Assembly: GCA_902783395.1 (NCBI GenBank)
Contig: CACZRA010000280.1
Span: forward strand, 1 to 12,955
Direction of reading: 5' to 3'
Length of the DNA: 12,955 bases
Source of the DNA: an uncultured Lachnospiraceae bacterium
Lineage (GTDB): Bacteria > Bacillota > Clostridia > Lachnospirales > Lachnospiraceae
Shown here: in pieces, positions 5,513-12,955 of the stretch
Position numbering within the stretch: position 1 is the stretch's first letter
Layout: each line of letters begins with the position of its first letter
The notes under the pieces: generated by a model
Seen by the model: the letters and a program-made list of their open reading frames with translations, nothing else
Told to the model about the DNA's origin: nothing
Database searches by the model: none
Program-made: the position numbers and the translations under genes

Positions 5513-8500
5513 ATGACCTTATCTGATTATCTGAAGGAGAATCCTGTTGTTCCGACTGTTCTTTTTACCGACAGGGTCTCAAAAGCTAATGCTTTGATCA
5601 GACAGCTGAATAACTCATCCGGGATTGTATGCGCCAATCTCAGAACTTCTACAGTGTGTGAATTTGCCAGGGAAACCGTTACGGCATACATTGCCTGTAA
5701 TGAACCCGAGACGATGTCTGTTTTCAGGTTTATCAGTCCTCAGGCAGGCATATATATTCTTATGAATATATTAAAAGCGAATAAATATGCGTCTTTCAGA
5801 TCGGCTGCATTATCCCAGACGACCGTCAGAGACATAATGAAATGCATGAATGAGATCCGTGCAAACGGACTGACCGATGCCGGCAGAAGATCTGATGATC
5901 CTAAGCTCAAAGATCTGCTGAAAGTGACTGATCTGTATGAAGAAGAGCTTGAAAAGCGCAGCCTTTTCGATGATGTTAGGACTGTCACGAAAGCAGTTGA
6001 ATACCTTCGGACAGATAATGTCGATGAATGGATGTTTTCCCTCAGAGGCACGAAGTATCTTATCCTCGCCGATGACTGTTTCAGTCTGAAAGAAAGAGAC
6101 CTGATGCAGCTTCTGGCATCTTTTTCCGGCTGTGACCTTACGGAAGCGGGATATGTACCTGAATATGAAAAAGCCAGTATACATGCTGCATATTCTGTAT
6201 ACCGGTGCTACGGTATCGCCAATGAAGTCCGTCATGCGGTCGATCAGATACATGACAGCAAAAGTCATCCGGCAAAGCTGCCGTATGACGCAGTCAGCGT
6301 GTATTATTCAAATCCCAGATATATAAATTTCATAAAGGCAGCGTTTGATGCTTCTCATATCCCGTATACCATAAGATCCGGAAATCCGGCTGTAGAACTG
6401 AATATAATAAGATTCATGCTTTCATGTCTTGATTGCGCTGATAATGACATGCTGTATGCGGACCTTGAGAAGGTCGTCCTGAATCCTCTTGCCACCTTCA
6501 GAAATATAAGCGAGGACAATGTCGTCTCAAATCCTGTGAGAGCATATTATAGCTGCCTGGATGCAGGGATAGGCTGGGGGAGGGCGCGTTATCAAGCCTG
6601 TATCAAAAATGCAGGAGATAATGCTGATCCATATTTCATAACCTTCCTGAAGGATTATATTGATATCTTCGATGAAAAGAATTCCTGCGCTGAGATTCTT
6701 TCAAAGCTTATTGATTTTACGGATAGATATACATTCAAACTGAACCCGGAAAAAAGGCTTGTGAAGGAAGGATTAAAAAAGGAGGTCAGTAACCTTAAAT
6801 ATGCCGATGATTCTTCGTATACCGTTTCAGACAGGATAGCGGCTGTACGGGAGGCAGTAGAAGGCCTGACTGTATCGGATGATGCAGATGAAAATTCTGT
6901 GAGCATATGCTCAATAGATGATGCATGTATCCTAGAGCGTCCGGTCAATTTCTTCCTCGGAATGTCGTCGGGGGATTTCACTCTGGATGCCGGACAGTCT
7001 CCTGTTCTGCTTGATAATGAAAAGACAGAATACATCGAAGGGGCAGGTTCAATGACCGGTACCGTTGATCTGGCCGGGCTGAGGAATACTCGGAGAAAAC
7101 TCGCGCTTAAGAAATCGCTTATAAGCCTCGAGAATAACGGATACAAAGATGCACAGGTTATCTTCACATATCTTTTTTATGATACTACATCGTTAAGGGA
7201 CAGCAGCCCGGCGGTTGTTTTATACGAAATAGAGAAAGAAACGGGGTGTGAGGAGAGCAAAGCCGAAGGATATGAAAACTGGGATTCGTATATCAGGAAT
7301 GATATAAAAATTTCAGCTTCTGAAATAAAGAAATCAATAAAAGACCGCGCGGAGAAGATCAGGCAGGAGCGTAAGGATAAACAGGCGGAAAAACTGAAGA
7401 AGGAAGAAAATGCAGAAGAGCCGGAAAATACAGTGCATGAGAATGAAGAAGATGAAAAGGAACGGAATATCAGTGCGTCCGGCCTGCAGGTGATGCTGGC
7501 ATGCCCGCTCAAATACTACTACCGCTATATATGCCACCTGAAGGACGTACAGCAGATGACACCGGAGAGCCACGTCTGGCTCGGAGCTGCCCAGAAAGGT
7601 ACATTGTGTCACAGGCTTATGGAGAGATACTTCAACGAGGTGATGCCGCCCAGTCGTGACATAGCCGAAGAAATGGATGTTGATACCTTCAACAGATTGT
7701 TTGATGAGGAGCTTGTGAACATCCTGAAGGAACAGCCTTATCCGTCTGAACCTGTAAAAGATCTTGAATCAGAGTATTACCGTAAACTGAATGCCGATTA
7801 TCTTGATATCATTCACAGAGAGTGGTACGACGACAGTCAGAAAGCCAAAAAGTGGAAAGTGATAGGATGCGAGATCAGTTTCGGGAGAGGATACCTGAAT
7901 CCTGACGGTGAACCGATGGTATATAGCGGCAGCTATGAGGGAGAAAGCTATGACATGCCGATAAACGGTTCCATCGACAGGCTTGACGGATATCTCAGCG
8001 GAAACACCCTGAGACTTCGTATAGTGGATTATAAAACGGGAAAGCTTGAAAGCAAGAAGGAAGAGGTGGATCTCGGCATACAGATACAACATTATATGTA
8101 TGCCATGGCTGCCATTGATTACCTTAAAAGCGATAAAGGCAAGGAAAGACTGACTGAAGTTTTCGGATTGATACCGTCTGAATATGAATTCGAATCGATC
8201 TGCTACGCTTTCCCGTATGAAGCGGATCCCAGATTAATTCTGGAAACGGCTGAAGATGTAAAAGCCCTGATATCAGGCGGTTCTGATATAGGAGAAATAA
8301 AAGTGGATTTTCCGGATGATATCAGCAGACAGATAGTTAATACGATCGGCAGATGGAATTCACGGGAACAGGATGTGTCAGCTGAATATCTTGAACAGGA
8401 GATACAGGAAAAGGTTAATAAAAAATACCGTTATCTTTATGACGAAGGTGTAAAGAAAGCTCAGGTGACTAATCCGAATGCTGACAAGCCCAAATACAGG

Positions 8501-8614
8501 ATTTTATTCGGACAGAAAGAATTCTGTGATAAGAATTACTGTCCGTATACGAATGTATGCCGAAAATGGGTAGATGCCGCGGCAAACGAGAATACAGAAG
8601 AGGAGGATGCCTGA
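5513..8614 (+). CDS. AddB-like helicase-nuclease subunit (PD-(D/E)XK nuclease with Fe-S cysteines)
   Basis: This 1033-residue protein should act as the partner of the AddA encoded two bases downstream. The N-terminal 600 residues resemble an inactivated superfamily-1 helicase: a degenerate Walker B-like LILADD at 183-188 and the family-typical YGIANEVRHAV, but no Walker A. Residues 604-651 are a very charged K/E-rich insert. The nuclease domain then follows, with C664 in LACPLKYYYRY, H700, D822 and D825 in IDRLD, D839-Y-K841 in VDYKTGK, and Q859/Y863. These are the RecB-type catalytic residues. C1005, C1010 and C1016 with C664 match the four iron-sulfur ligands known in Bacillus AddB, though with C-x4-C where that protein has C-x2-C. 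It is shorter than the usual AddB (about 1150). I withhold the symbol because Walker A is missing; RexB-like or a second AddAB paralogue are alternatives. Confidence 0.88.
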   Translation: MTLSDYLKENPVVPTVLFTDRVSKANALIRQLNNSSGIVCANLRTSTVCEFARETVTAYIACNEPETMSVFRFISPQAGIYILMNILKANKYASFRSAALSQTTVRDIMKCMNEIRANGLTDAGRRSDDPKLKDLLKVTDLYEEELEKRSLFDDVRTVTKAVEYLRTDNVDEWMFSLRGTKYLILADDCFSLKERDLMQLLASFSGCDLTEAGYVPEYEKASIHAAYSVYRCYGIANEVRHAVDQIHDSKSHPAKLPYDAVSVYYSNPRYINFIKAAFDASHIPYTIRSGNPAVELNIIRFMLSCLDCADNDMLYADLEKVVLNPLATFRNISEDNVVSNPVRAYYSCLDAGIGWGRARYQACIKNAGDNADPYFITFLKDYIDIFDEKNSCAEILSKLIDFTDRYTFKLNPEKRLVKEGLKKEVSNLKYADDSSYTVSDRIAAVREAVEGLTVSDDADENSVSICSIDDACILERPVNFFLGMSSGDFTLDAGQSPVLLDNEKTEYIEGAGSMTGTVDLAGLRNTRRKLALKKSLISLENNGYKDAQVIFTYLFYDTTSLRDSSPAVVLYEIEKETGCEESKAEGYENWDSYIRNDIKISASEIKKSIKDRAEKIRQERKDKQAEKLKKEENAEEPENTVHENEEDEKERNISASGLQVMLACPLKYYYRYICHLKDVQQMTPESHVWLGAAQKGTLCHRLMERYFNEVMPPSRDIAEEMDVDTFNRLFDEELVNILKEQPYPSEPVKDLESEYYRKLNADYLDIIHREWYDDSQKAKKWKVIGCEISFGRGYLNPDGEPMVYSGSYEGESYDMPINGSIDRLDGYLSGNTLRLRIVDYKTGKLESKKEEVDLGIQIQHYMYAMAAIDYLKSDKGKERLTEVFGLIPSEYEFESICYAFPYEADPRLILETAEDVKALISGGSDIGEIKVDFPDDISRQIVNTIGRWNSREQDVSAEYLEQEIQEKVNKKYRYLYDEGVKKAQVTNPNADKPKYRILFGQKEFCDKNYCPYTNVCRKWVDAAANENTEEEDA
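8601..8606 (+). promoter_or_regulatory. Ribosome binding site that sets the addA start
   Basis: AGGAGG lies ten bases before ATG 8617, inside the last codons of the AddB-like gene. The frame is open back to ATG 8557, but that start has no binding site and would add residues inside the Fe-S coding region of the upstream gene. Confidence 0.75.
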
Positions 8615-8616
8615 TC

Positions 8617-11600
8617 ATGAAATCTAAGGGGATGAATGAAGAGAAAAAAAGAAGCGAGATAGAGACAGAGCTTTCTCTTAATATGTTCGTGGAAGCCGGG
8701 GCAGGCGCGGGCAAAACGACTCTTATCGTAAGGCGTATCGTTAACATGCTTAAAGCTGACTACGAACCATCAGAGATCGTCGCGATCACATTTACGAACA
8801 AAGCGGCAGAGGAGCTCAGGGGGAGGATTCAGAAGGAGGTAGAAGCTGCCTGCGGAACGGATAACAGACTTACTGATAAGCTTTACCGCCTGGATGAAAT
8901 GAATATATCAACGATCCACAGCTTCTGCAATGTTCTCCTTAAGGAGCAGGGCGAGACAGCGGGGCTTCCGCAGGATCTGATACTGATCCAGGATGATGAG
9001 GAAAAGAAGCTTAAAAAAAGATATTTAAACGACTATCTCAGAACGTTATCACCGACAGACTGGCAAACAATAGAGGCAGATAAGGATAAAGACTGGATAG
9101 AGGACAGGAGGCTTATCAGGGAATACATTGAGGAGCTTTTCATGTCAATATGCGATCTTCCCGCAGAAGTGGATATTATCACTCCGAGGGAGCCGATCGA
9201 CGTGGATGCGCTGAAAAAGTCCATCGGGTTGTTTATAAAAGGCGGTCCGGCTGCTTCCCAGCCTGATCTTGCTGAACTTATAGTTTCTTTCGCAGCAAAA
9301 TGCTTCGACGACGAAAAGAATGTGGGAGATAAAAGGGAGACTATAAAAACGCCCGATGAACTGCTGAAGGCAGCCGGAGGAAAGCTTGCCTCGGATAAAA
9401 CCGTTAAAATAATCAACGAGATCAAAAAAGGAAATTCATGCGATATTAATGCAGTATTAAGAGAGCTGACAACAGGAAAGCAGACATATCTTAAAACTAC
9501 AGGACTTCCTGTAAGATATGATAAATCATTTGTAGAAGAGGCCAATGATTTATTGAAGGAAAGCATAAAAGATGTTCTGGAACCTGCCGGTATATGGGTA
9601 GAACTTGGCGGGAAAAAAACTAAAAACAAATTTGGTAATGAGATTGCTCTTTCGTTTATCGAAGCTCTTGAAAACGGGGTCAGAATGGAAAGGCATTTCC
9701 AGACACTTGTTTCATACGCAAAAAATGCCCGTGACTATTATCATAAAAACCGTCCGGTAAATCTGATAACCAATGACAATCTCCTTGAACTTACCAGGGA
9801 TCTGATAAGAGACAGCAAAGCTTCGCGGGATTATTTCCGCAGTAAGTACAGGACATTCTTTGTGGATGAATTTCAGGACACCGACAGTCTCCAGGCGGAT
9901 TTCATATTCCGTCTTGCATGTGATCCGGAGGATGAAACCAGACTGCGCCGGGGTGCGCTTTTTGTAGTCGGTGATCCCAAGCAGTCAATATACAGATTCA
10001 GGGGCGCAGAGCCCGAGGTATACTTCCGTATCAAAGATAAAATGGAGGGACTTGATAATGCCATAACATATGAGCTTTCAAAGAATTTCAGGTCAAATGA
10101 TAAGATAATCAAGTGGGTGAACAAAAAGTTTGATGAATCGGATAAGTATTTCCCTATTGTAAATACCGTAACGAACGGCTGCGTTTATTCTTACAGGAAC
10201 ATGGAAGCAGTGAATATATCTGCAACGAATTCCGACGGCATCCTTGTGTCCGGGGTTTACAGGTATAACAATCCCGATAATGAGATGTCTGCAGACGGCG
10301 GAAAAACCTGGTTTTATTCCGAAGGTGACACTGAAACGGATGTGGAAAATCTGATAAAAGTCATAACAGAGCTGATCTCCAAAGATGATAATGGAAAAGC
10401 AAGATATCAGATAACAAGATATAAAAAAAACGGAGACAGCTATGATCCTGTGGCCGATGGGATAAAGCTCAGTGATTTTCTTATTATCAGTCCTGATACC
10501 ACAAATATGGATCTGTATGTGACAGCGCTAAAAAAACATGGGATCCCTGTCGTGCTTGATGGAAAGGTTTCGCTTGGCAGGGATAAGGCGCTTAATGTCT
10601 ATGCGAGGTTATATAAATACCTGGTGAATCCCAGGAGTCCATTCTACAGGACGGGTGCCATAGAGGCTGTAAGAGAAAGCGGAAAGTGGGGCAGTGAGAA
10701 AGAACTGGCAGATACTGCGGATGAAATACTGGACTGTCTTTATGAGGACTGCCGGCATATGACTCCGTATGGTAAGGCGCAGTATCTTGAGAGGCAGATA
10801 TCGGTGATCTTCGATAAAGATACTGATATTTCTGTTATTGATGCCCATACAGTAAGCACCCACATAAGACAGATGCTCGAGAGTATAAACGTCAATATCA
10901 ACGGGACAGGTGAAGACATCATTGAAGAGATGGATCGATATATCGGGACAAAGCTCGAACATGAAATGTCTTTGGAGGAAAAGCCTGATGCAGTAAGGTT
11001 TATGAATCTTCACAAGGCCAAGGGACTTGAAGGCGATATCGTGATATTACTTGACCGGCACGGAAGAACTGAGGGAAAACCGGTCAGCATGCGTATAGGA
11101 AATGAGTTTTATCCGGGGGTGAATCCAAAATTTGGAAAGAGCTGGTCATCAATAACCGGAATAGAGAGGCTAATAAAAAAGTATGAAAAAGATGAAAGTT
11201 CAGAATTTCATCGGCTGGAATATGTCGCCCTGACCCGCGCTAAACAGGCTGCTATTTTCCTGGATGTGATATCGGATGGAAAGAGATATATGCGAAGGCT
11301 TTTTGCGCAGTGTAAGCTGGACAGTGGTAAAAAGCCGGCTGATAGTTACAGCTATGATATCAAAGAATGTGATCCTGTATTTGATACTTCAAGGGTGAAT
11401 ATGCCTGAAATCCCGGAACCCGATGTAAAGGATTACAGTGCCGGAAACGATGAGTATCCTGCAGCCCATGAAGAAAAGGCCATGGGGCCGGTATCATATA
11501 TTAAGATCAATCCCAGCGGTCTGGAAAATGGAACATCGCCTTCAAAGAAAAAAGCTGTGGCTGAAGCAGAAGCGGCCGGTAAACACAGGGAAGATGAACA

Positions 11601-12225
11601 CAGCAGGACTCTGGAGCGCCCGATCGGAAATCTGCTGGGAGATGCCCTCCACAATGCGATGGAGCTTATCGTAAACGGTCTGATGCAGAAGCAGACTGAT
11701 ATGGATAAACTTGTCAATTACTGCAGCTGCCGTGCGGTCATGAACCTTGAAAGGTCCCCTGAAATTGACGGGGAATTTGCGGAACGTGATTTGTATCGGA
11801 AATTTATAGCAGCATGCGGAAGAGCATATATAGACTGGCTTACGGATAGATCTAAGGGGGAATCTGTTCTGGACAAAGTGGAGACTGCGTATACGGAGCT
11901 GCCATTCTCGTATGGAATGGAAAATGACGGCCGGACAGAGTGGCATAACGGCTCTGCCGATCTTATCCTCAAAAATAAAGACGGAAGCTTCACTCTCATA
12001 GATTACAAATCGGATAATGATTATCTCGTTCCAGAGGATATAATGCACATTTCTTTCAAAGAAAAATACGAGCCGCAGCTGGATGAATACAGGAACGTGA
12101 TAATGAAACTCTTTGGAGCTGATCCCGACAAGATCAAGACCGGTATCATCTCATTTTCGCAAAAAGATGAGGCGGGAAACCAGCTGGAGGGGGAAACTGT
12201 CCGGATCAGGTACACGCCTGTGTGA
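8617..12225 (+). CDS. addA: AddA: ATP-dependent helicase with C-terminal nuclease domain
   Basis: This is a 1202-residue UvrD/RecB-type enzyme, the usual AddA length. It unwinds and cuts duplex DNA from double-strand ends, preparing the 3' strand for RecA. All helicase motifs are intact: Walker A AGAGAGKTT (27-35, K33), TFTNKAAEELR, STIHSFC, Walker B DEFQDT (417-422), GDPKQSIYRFRGAEP (from 452), NFRS (490-493), NLHKAKGLEGD (H799) and YVALTRAK (869-876, R874). The C-terminal RecB-type nuclease is also complete: H1012, D1115 in SADLIL, D1129-Y-K1131 in LIDYKSD, and Q1154/Y1158. With the upstream nuclease this gives two nuclease sites, as in AddAB and unlike RecBCD. The gene follows the AddB-like stop by two bases, so the two are one translational unit. 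The sequence shows no damage. Confidence 0.95.
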   Translation: MKSKGMNEEKKRSEIETELSLNMFVEAGAGAGKTTLIVRRIVNMLKADYEPSEIVAITFTNKAAEELRGRIQKEVEAACGTDNRLTDKLYRLDEMNISTIHSFCNVLLKEQGETAGLPQDLILIQDDEEKKLKKRYLNDYLRTLSPTDWQTIEADKDKDWIEDRRLIREYIEELFMSICDLPAEVDIITPREPIDVDALKKSIGLFIKGGPAASQPDLAELIVSFAAKCFDDEKNVGDKRETIKTPDELLKAAGGKLASDKTVKIINEIKKGNSCDINAVLRELTTGKQTYLKTTGLPVRYDKSFVEEANDLLKESIKDVLEPAGIWVELGGKKTKNKFGNEIALSFIEALENGVRMERHFQTLVSYAKNARDYYHKNRPVNLITNDNLLELTRDLIRDSKASRDYFRSKYRTFFVDEFQDTDSLQADFIFRLACDPEDETRLRRGALFVVGDPKQSIYRFRGAEPEVYFRIKDKMEGLDNAITYELSKNFRSNDKIIKWVNKKFDESDKYFPIVNTVTNGCVYSYRNMEAVNISATNSDGILVSGVYRYNNPDNEMSADGGKTWFYSEGDTETDVENLIKVITELISKDDNGKARYQITRYKKNGDSYDPVADGIKLSDFLIISPDTTNMDLYVTALKKHGIPVVLDGKVSLGRDKALNVYARLYKYLVNPRSPFYRTGAIEAVRESGKWGSEKELADTADEILDCLYEDCRHMTPYGKAQYLERQISVIFDKDTDISVIDAHTVSTHIRQMLESINVNINGTGEDIIEEMDRYIGTKLEHEMSLEEKPDAVRFMNLHKAKGLEGDIVILLDRHGRTEGKPVSMRIGNEFYPGVNPKFGKSWSSITGIERLIKKYEKDESSEFHRLEYVALTRAKQAAIFLDVISDGKRYMRRLFAQCKLDSGKKPADSYSYDIKECDPVFDTSRVNMPEIPEPDVKDYSAGNDEYPAAHEEKAMGPVSYIKINPSGLENGTSPSKKKAVAEAEAAGKHREDEHSRTLERPIGNLLGDALHNAMELIVNGLMQKQTDMDKLVNYCSCRAVMNLERSPEIDGEFAERDLYRKFIAACGRAYIDWLTDRSKGESVLDKVETAYTELPFSYGMENDGRTEWHNGSADLILKNKDGSFTLIDYKSDNDYLVPEDIMHISFKEKYEPQLDEYRNVIMKLFGADPDKIKTGIISFSQKDEAGNQLEGETVRIRYTPV

Positions 12226-12263
12226 TGTTTAATGCGGATGATGCGGGTATGAATAAATAGAGC

Positions 12264-12269
12264 TATAAT
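12264..12269 (+). promoter_or_regulatory. Candidate -10 box before the McrB-like gene
   Basis: A perfect TATAAT lies in the 74-base gap after addA, 30 bases before the next start codon. No -35 match is seen at 16-18 bases spacing, so this may be chance in AT-rich DNA; read-through from addA is the alternative. Confidence 0.3.
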
Positions 12270-12285
12270 TACTGAAATAATACTT

Positions 12286-12291
12286 AGGAGG
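12286..12291 (+). promoter_or_regulatory. Ribosome binding site of the McrB-like gene
   Basis: TAGGAGGT, with its AGGAGG core here, ends eight bases before ATG 12300. It is a near-perfect binding site, supporting a real gene and this start. Confidence 0.8.
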
Positions 12292-12299
12292 TTTTGAGA

Positions 12300-12955
12300 A
12301 TGTCAGATATAAGCTTTTGTGGATTCGACGGGAAGGCTACTGTAGGTATGGTTAGAAAGACTTTTATGGATGAAGAAGAAGCAAAGGAACTTGTAAAACT
12401 ATATAGGCCTAAAAGAAGAGGAAGCGGATGTTTTGATGCCGTTATGGCTTTGTTATTAAGCGGAGCAAAGCAGGGAGAGATATATCAAAAAAACTATATA
12501 AGAAGCTCATTCAATAAGAAGAAAAACGATCCTAGTACATGGGATAGAAATACTCTGAAGTATTTCGATAATAACAGACAGATTCTGGAAAATCTCCTTG
12601 CAAAAATACAGGATGAAAGTACTATCGAGGATGTATTCTTTTATATAGATAAGAATAGTGAAATATCCCAGAATAACAAAGAAAATCTCAAGGCAGTCTT
12701 GGGAGATGAACCATCCCGTGGAAATGCATCTTTATTACAAAGTAACTACGCGTTTAGTCTTATGGATCTTATTGCTAAGGAAATCGATAATAATTATCAG
12801 GTGATTTTTACAGGTGCGCCGGGAACCGGAAAAACATTTTGCGTGAGGGAATACGTTAAAAGTAAATGCAAAAATGAAGATGGTCAGATTGATAAAAAAC
12901 AGTATAAATTTGTACAGTTTCATCCATCATATGATTATTCTGATTTTGTTGAGGG
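12300..12955 (+). CDS. McrB-like AAA+ protein, N-terminal part (cut by window end)
   Basis: The frame is open from ATG 12300 to the window end (218 codons plus two bases). Residues 1-165 are a domain I do not recognise. It is mixed and charged, with RPKRRGSGCFDAVMALLLSG (36-55) and DPSTWDRNTLKYF. The AAA+ part begins with YQVIFTGAPGTGKTF, with Walker A at 172-179 (K178), and continues to KFVQFHPSYDYSDFVEG. That motif after Walker A is characteristic of the McrB family (type IV, modification-dependent restriction motor; GTP or ATP hydrolysis) and its relatives. In McrBC the unique N-terminal domain reads the DNA target and a McrC nuclease is encoded next; any such partner lies outside this window. 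Hand counts of six 60-base lines (12421-12780) give 126 G+C of 360, clearly below the preceding gene. The family is fairly certain; the system type is inferred. Confidence 0.85.
   Translation, partial: MSDISFCGFDGKATVGMVRKTFMDEEEAKELVKLYRPKRRGSGCFDAVMALLLSGAKQGEIYQKNYIRSSFNKKKNDPSTWDRNTLKYFDNNRQILENLLAKIQDESTIEDVFFYIDKNSEISQNNKENLKAVLGDEPSRGNASLLQSNYAFSLMDLIAKEIDNNYQVIFTGAPGTGKTFCVREYVKSKCKNEDGQIDKKQYKFVQFHPSYDYSDFVE

Noticed and set aside
8557..8616. Longer AddA starting at ATG 8557
   Set aside because: It has no ribosome binding site and overlaps the Fe-S coding end of the upstream gene; AGGAGG points to ATG 8617.
1..12955. CRISPR arrays, tRNA or rRNA genes, insertion sequences, integrases or attachment sites
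   Set aside because: No regularly spaced repeats, no tRNA-like clover sequences and no transposase or integrase motifs were seen.

Overview
The window looks like a chromosomal segment of a Gram-positive member of the Clostridia, most likely Lachnospiraceae. This is inferred from several things seen together: strong AGGAGG-type ribosome binding sites, many small lipoproteins with low-complexity acidic linkers after the lipobox, a pyridoxal kinase of the type common in that family, and an addB-addA style gene order. No RNA gene, insertion sequence, CRISPR array or complete mobile element is visible. No gene-free gap exceeds about 210 bases.

Layout. Bases 1-387 hold the C-terminal end of an amidohydrolase that enters from the left. 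Facing it is a lipoprotein gene (428-928, minus strand). A roughly 200-base divergent intergenic region with a perfect palindrome separates it from a rightward run of three lipoprotein genes (1135-3450). The first and third of these appear to be distant paralogues. Converging on this run is a leftward two-gene unit, an exported L,D-transpeptidase followed by a pyridoxal kinase (5134 down to 3479). It is driven by a clear promoter (TTGAAC, 17-base spacer, TATAAT).

To the right, a 72-residue CxxC protein gene (5215-5433) precedes two large, tightly coupled genes. The first encodes an AddB-like protein with a RecB-type nuclease domain and Fe-S cysteines (5513-8614). The second encodes AddA, a UvrD-family helicase with its own nuclease domain (8617-12225). 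They are two bases apart and should form one helicase-nuclease that resects double-strand DNA ends for recombination, and that also degrades linear foreign DNA. The AddB-like subunit lacks the N-terminal Walker A motif of classical AddB and carries a charged insert just before the nuclease domain.

At the right edge a gene begins (12300 onward, cut by the window end) that encodes an AAA+ protein of the McrB type, with Walker A GAPGTGKT and a following FHPSYDYSDF motif. Its DNA is visibly more AT-rich than the genes before it, and its N-terminal domain is one I do not recognise. This is the most likely entry point of a defence (type IV restriction-like) locus, and the rest of it lies outside the window.
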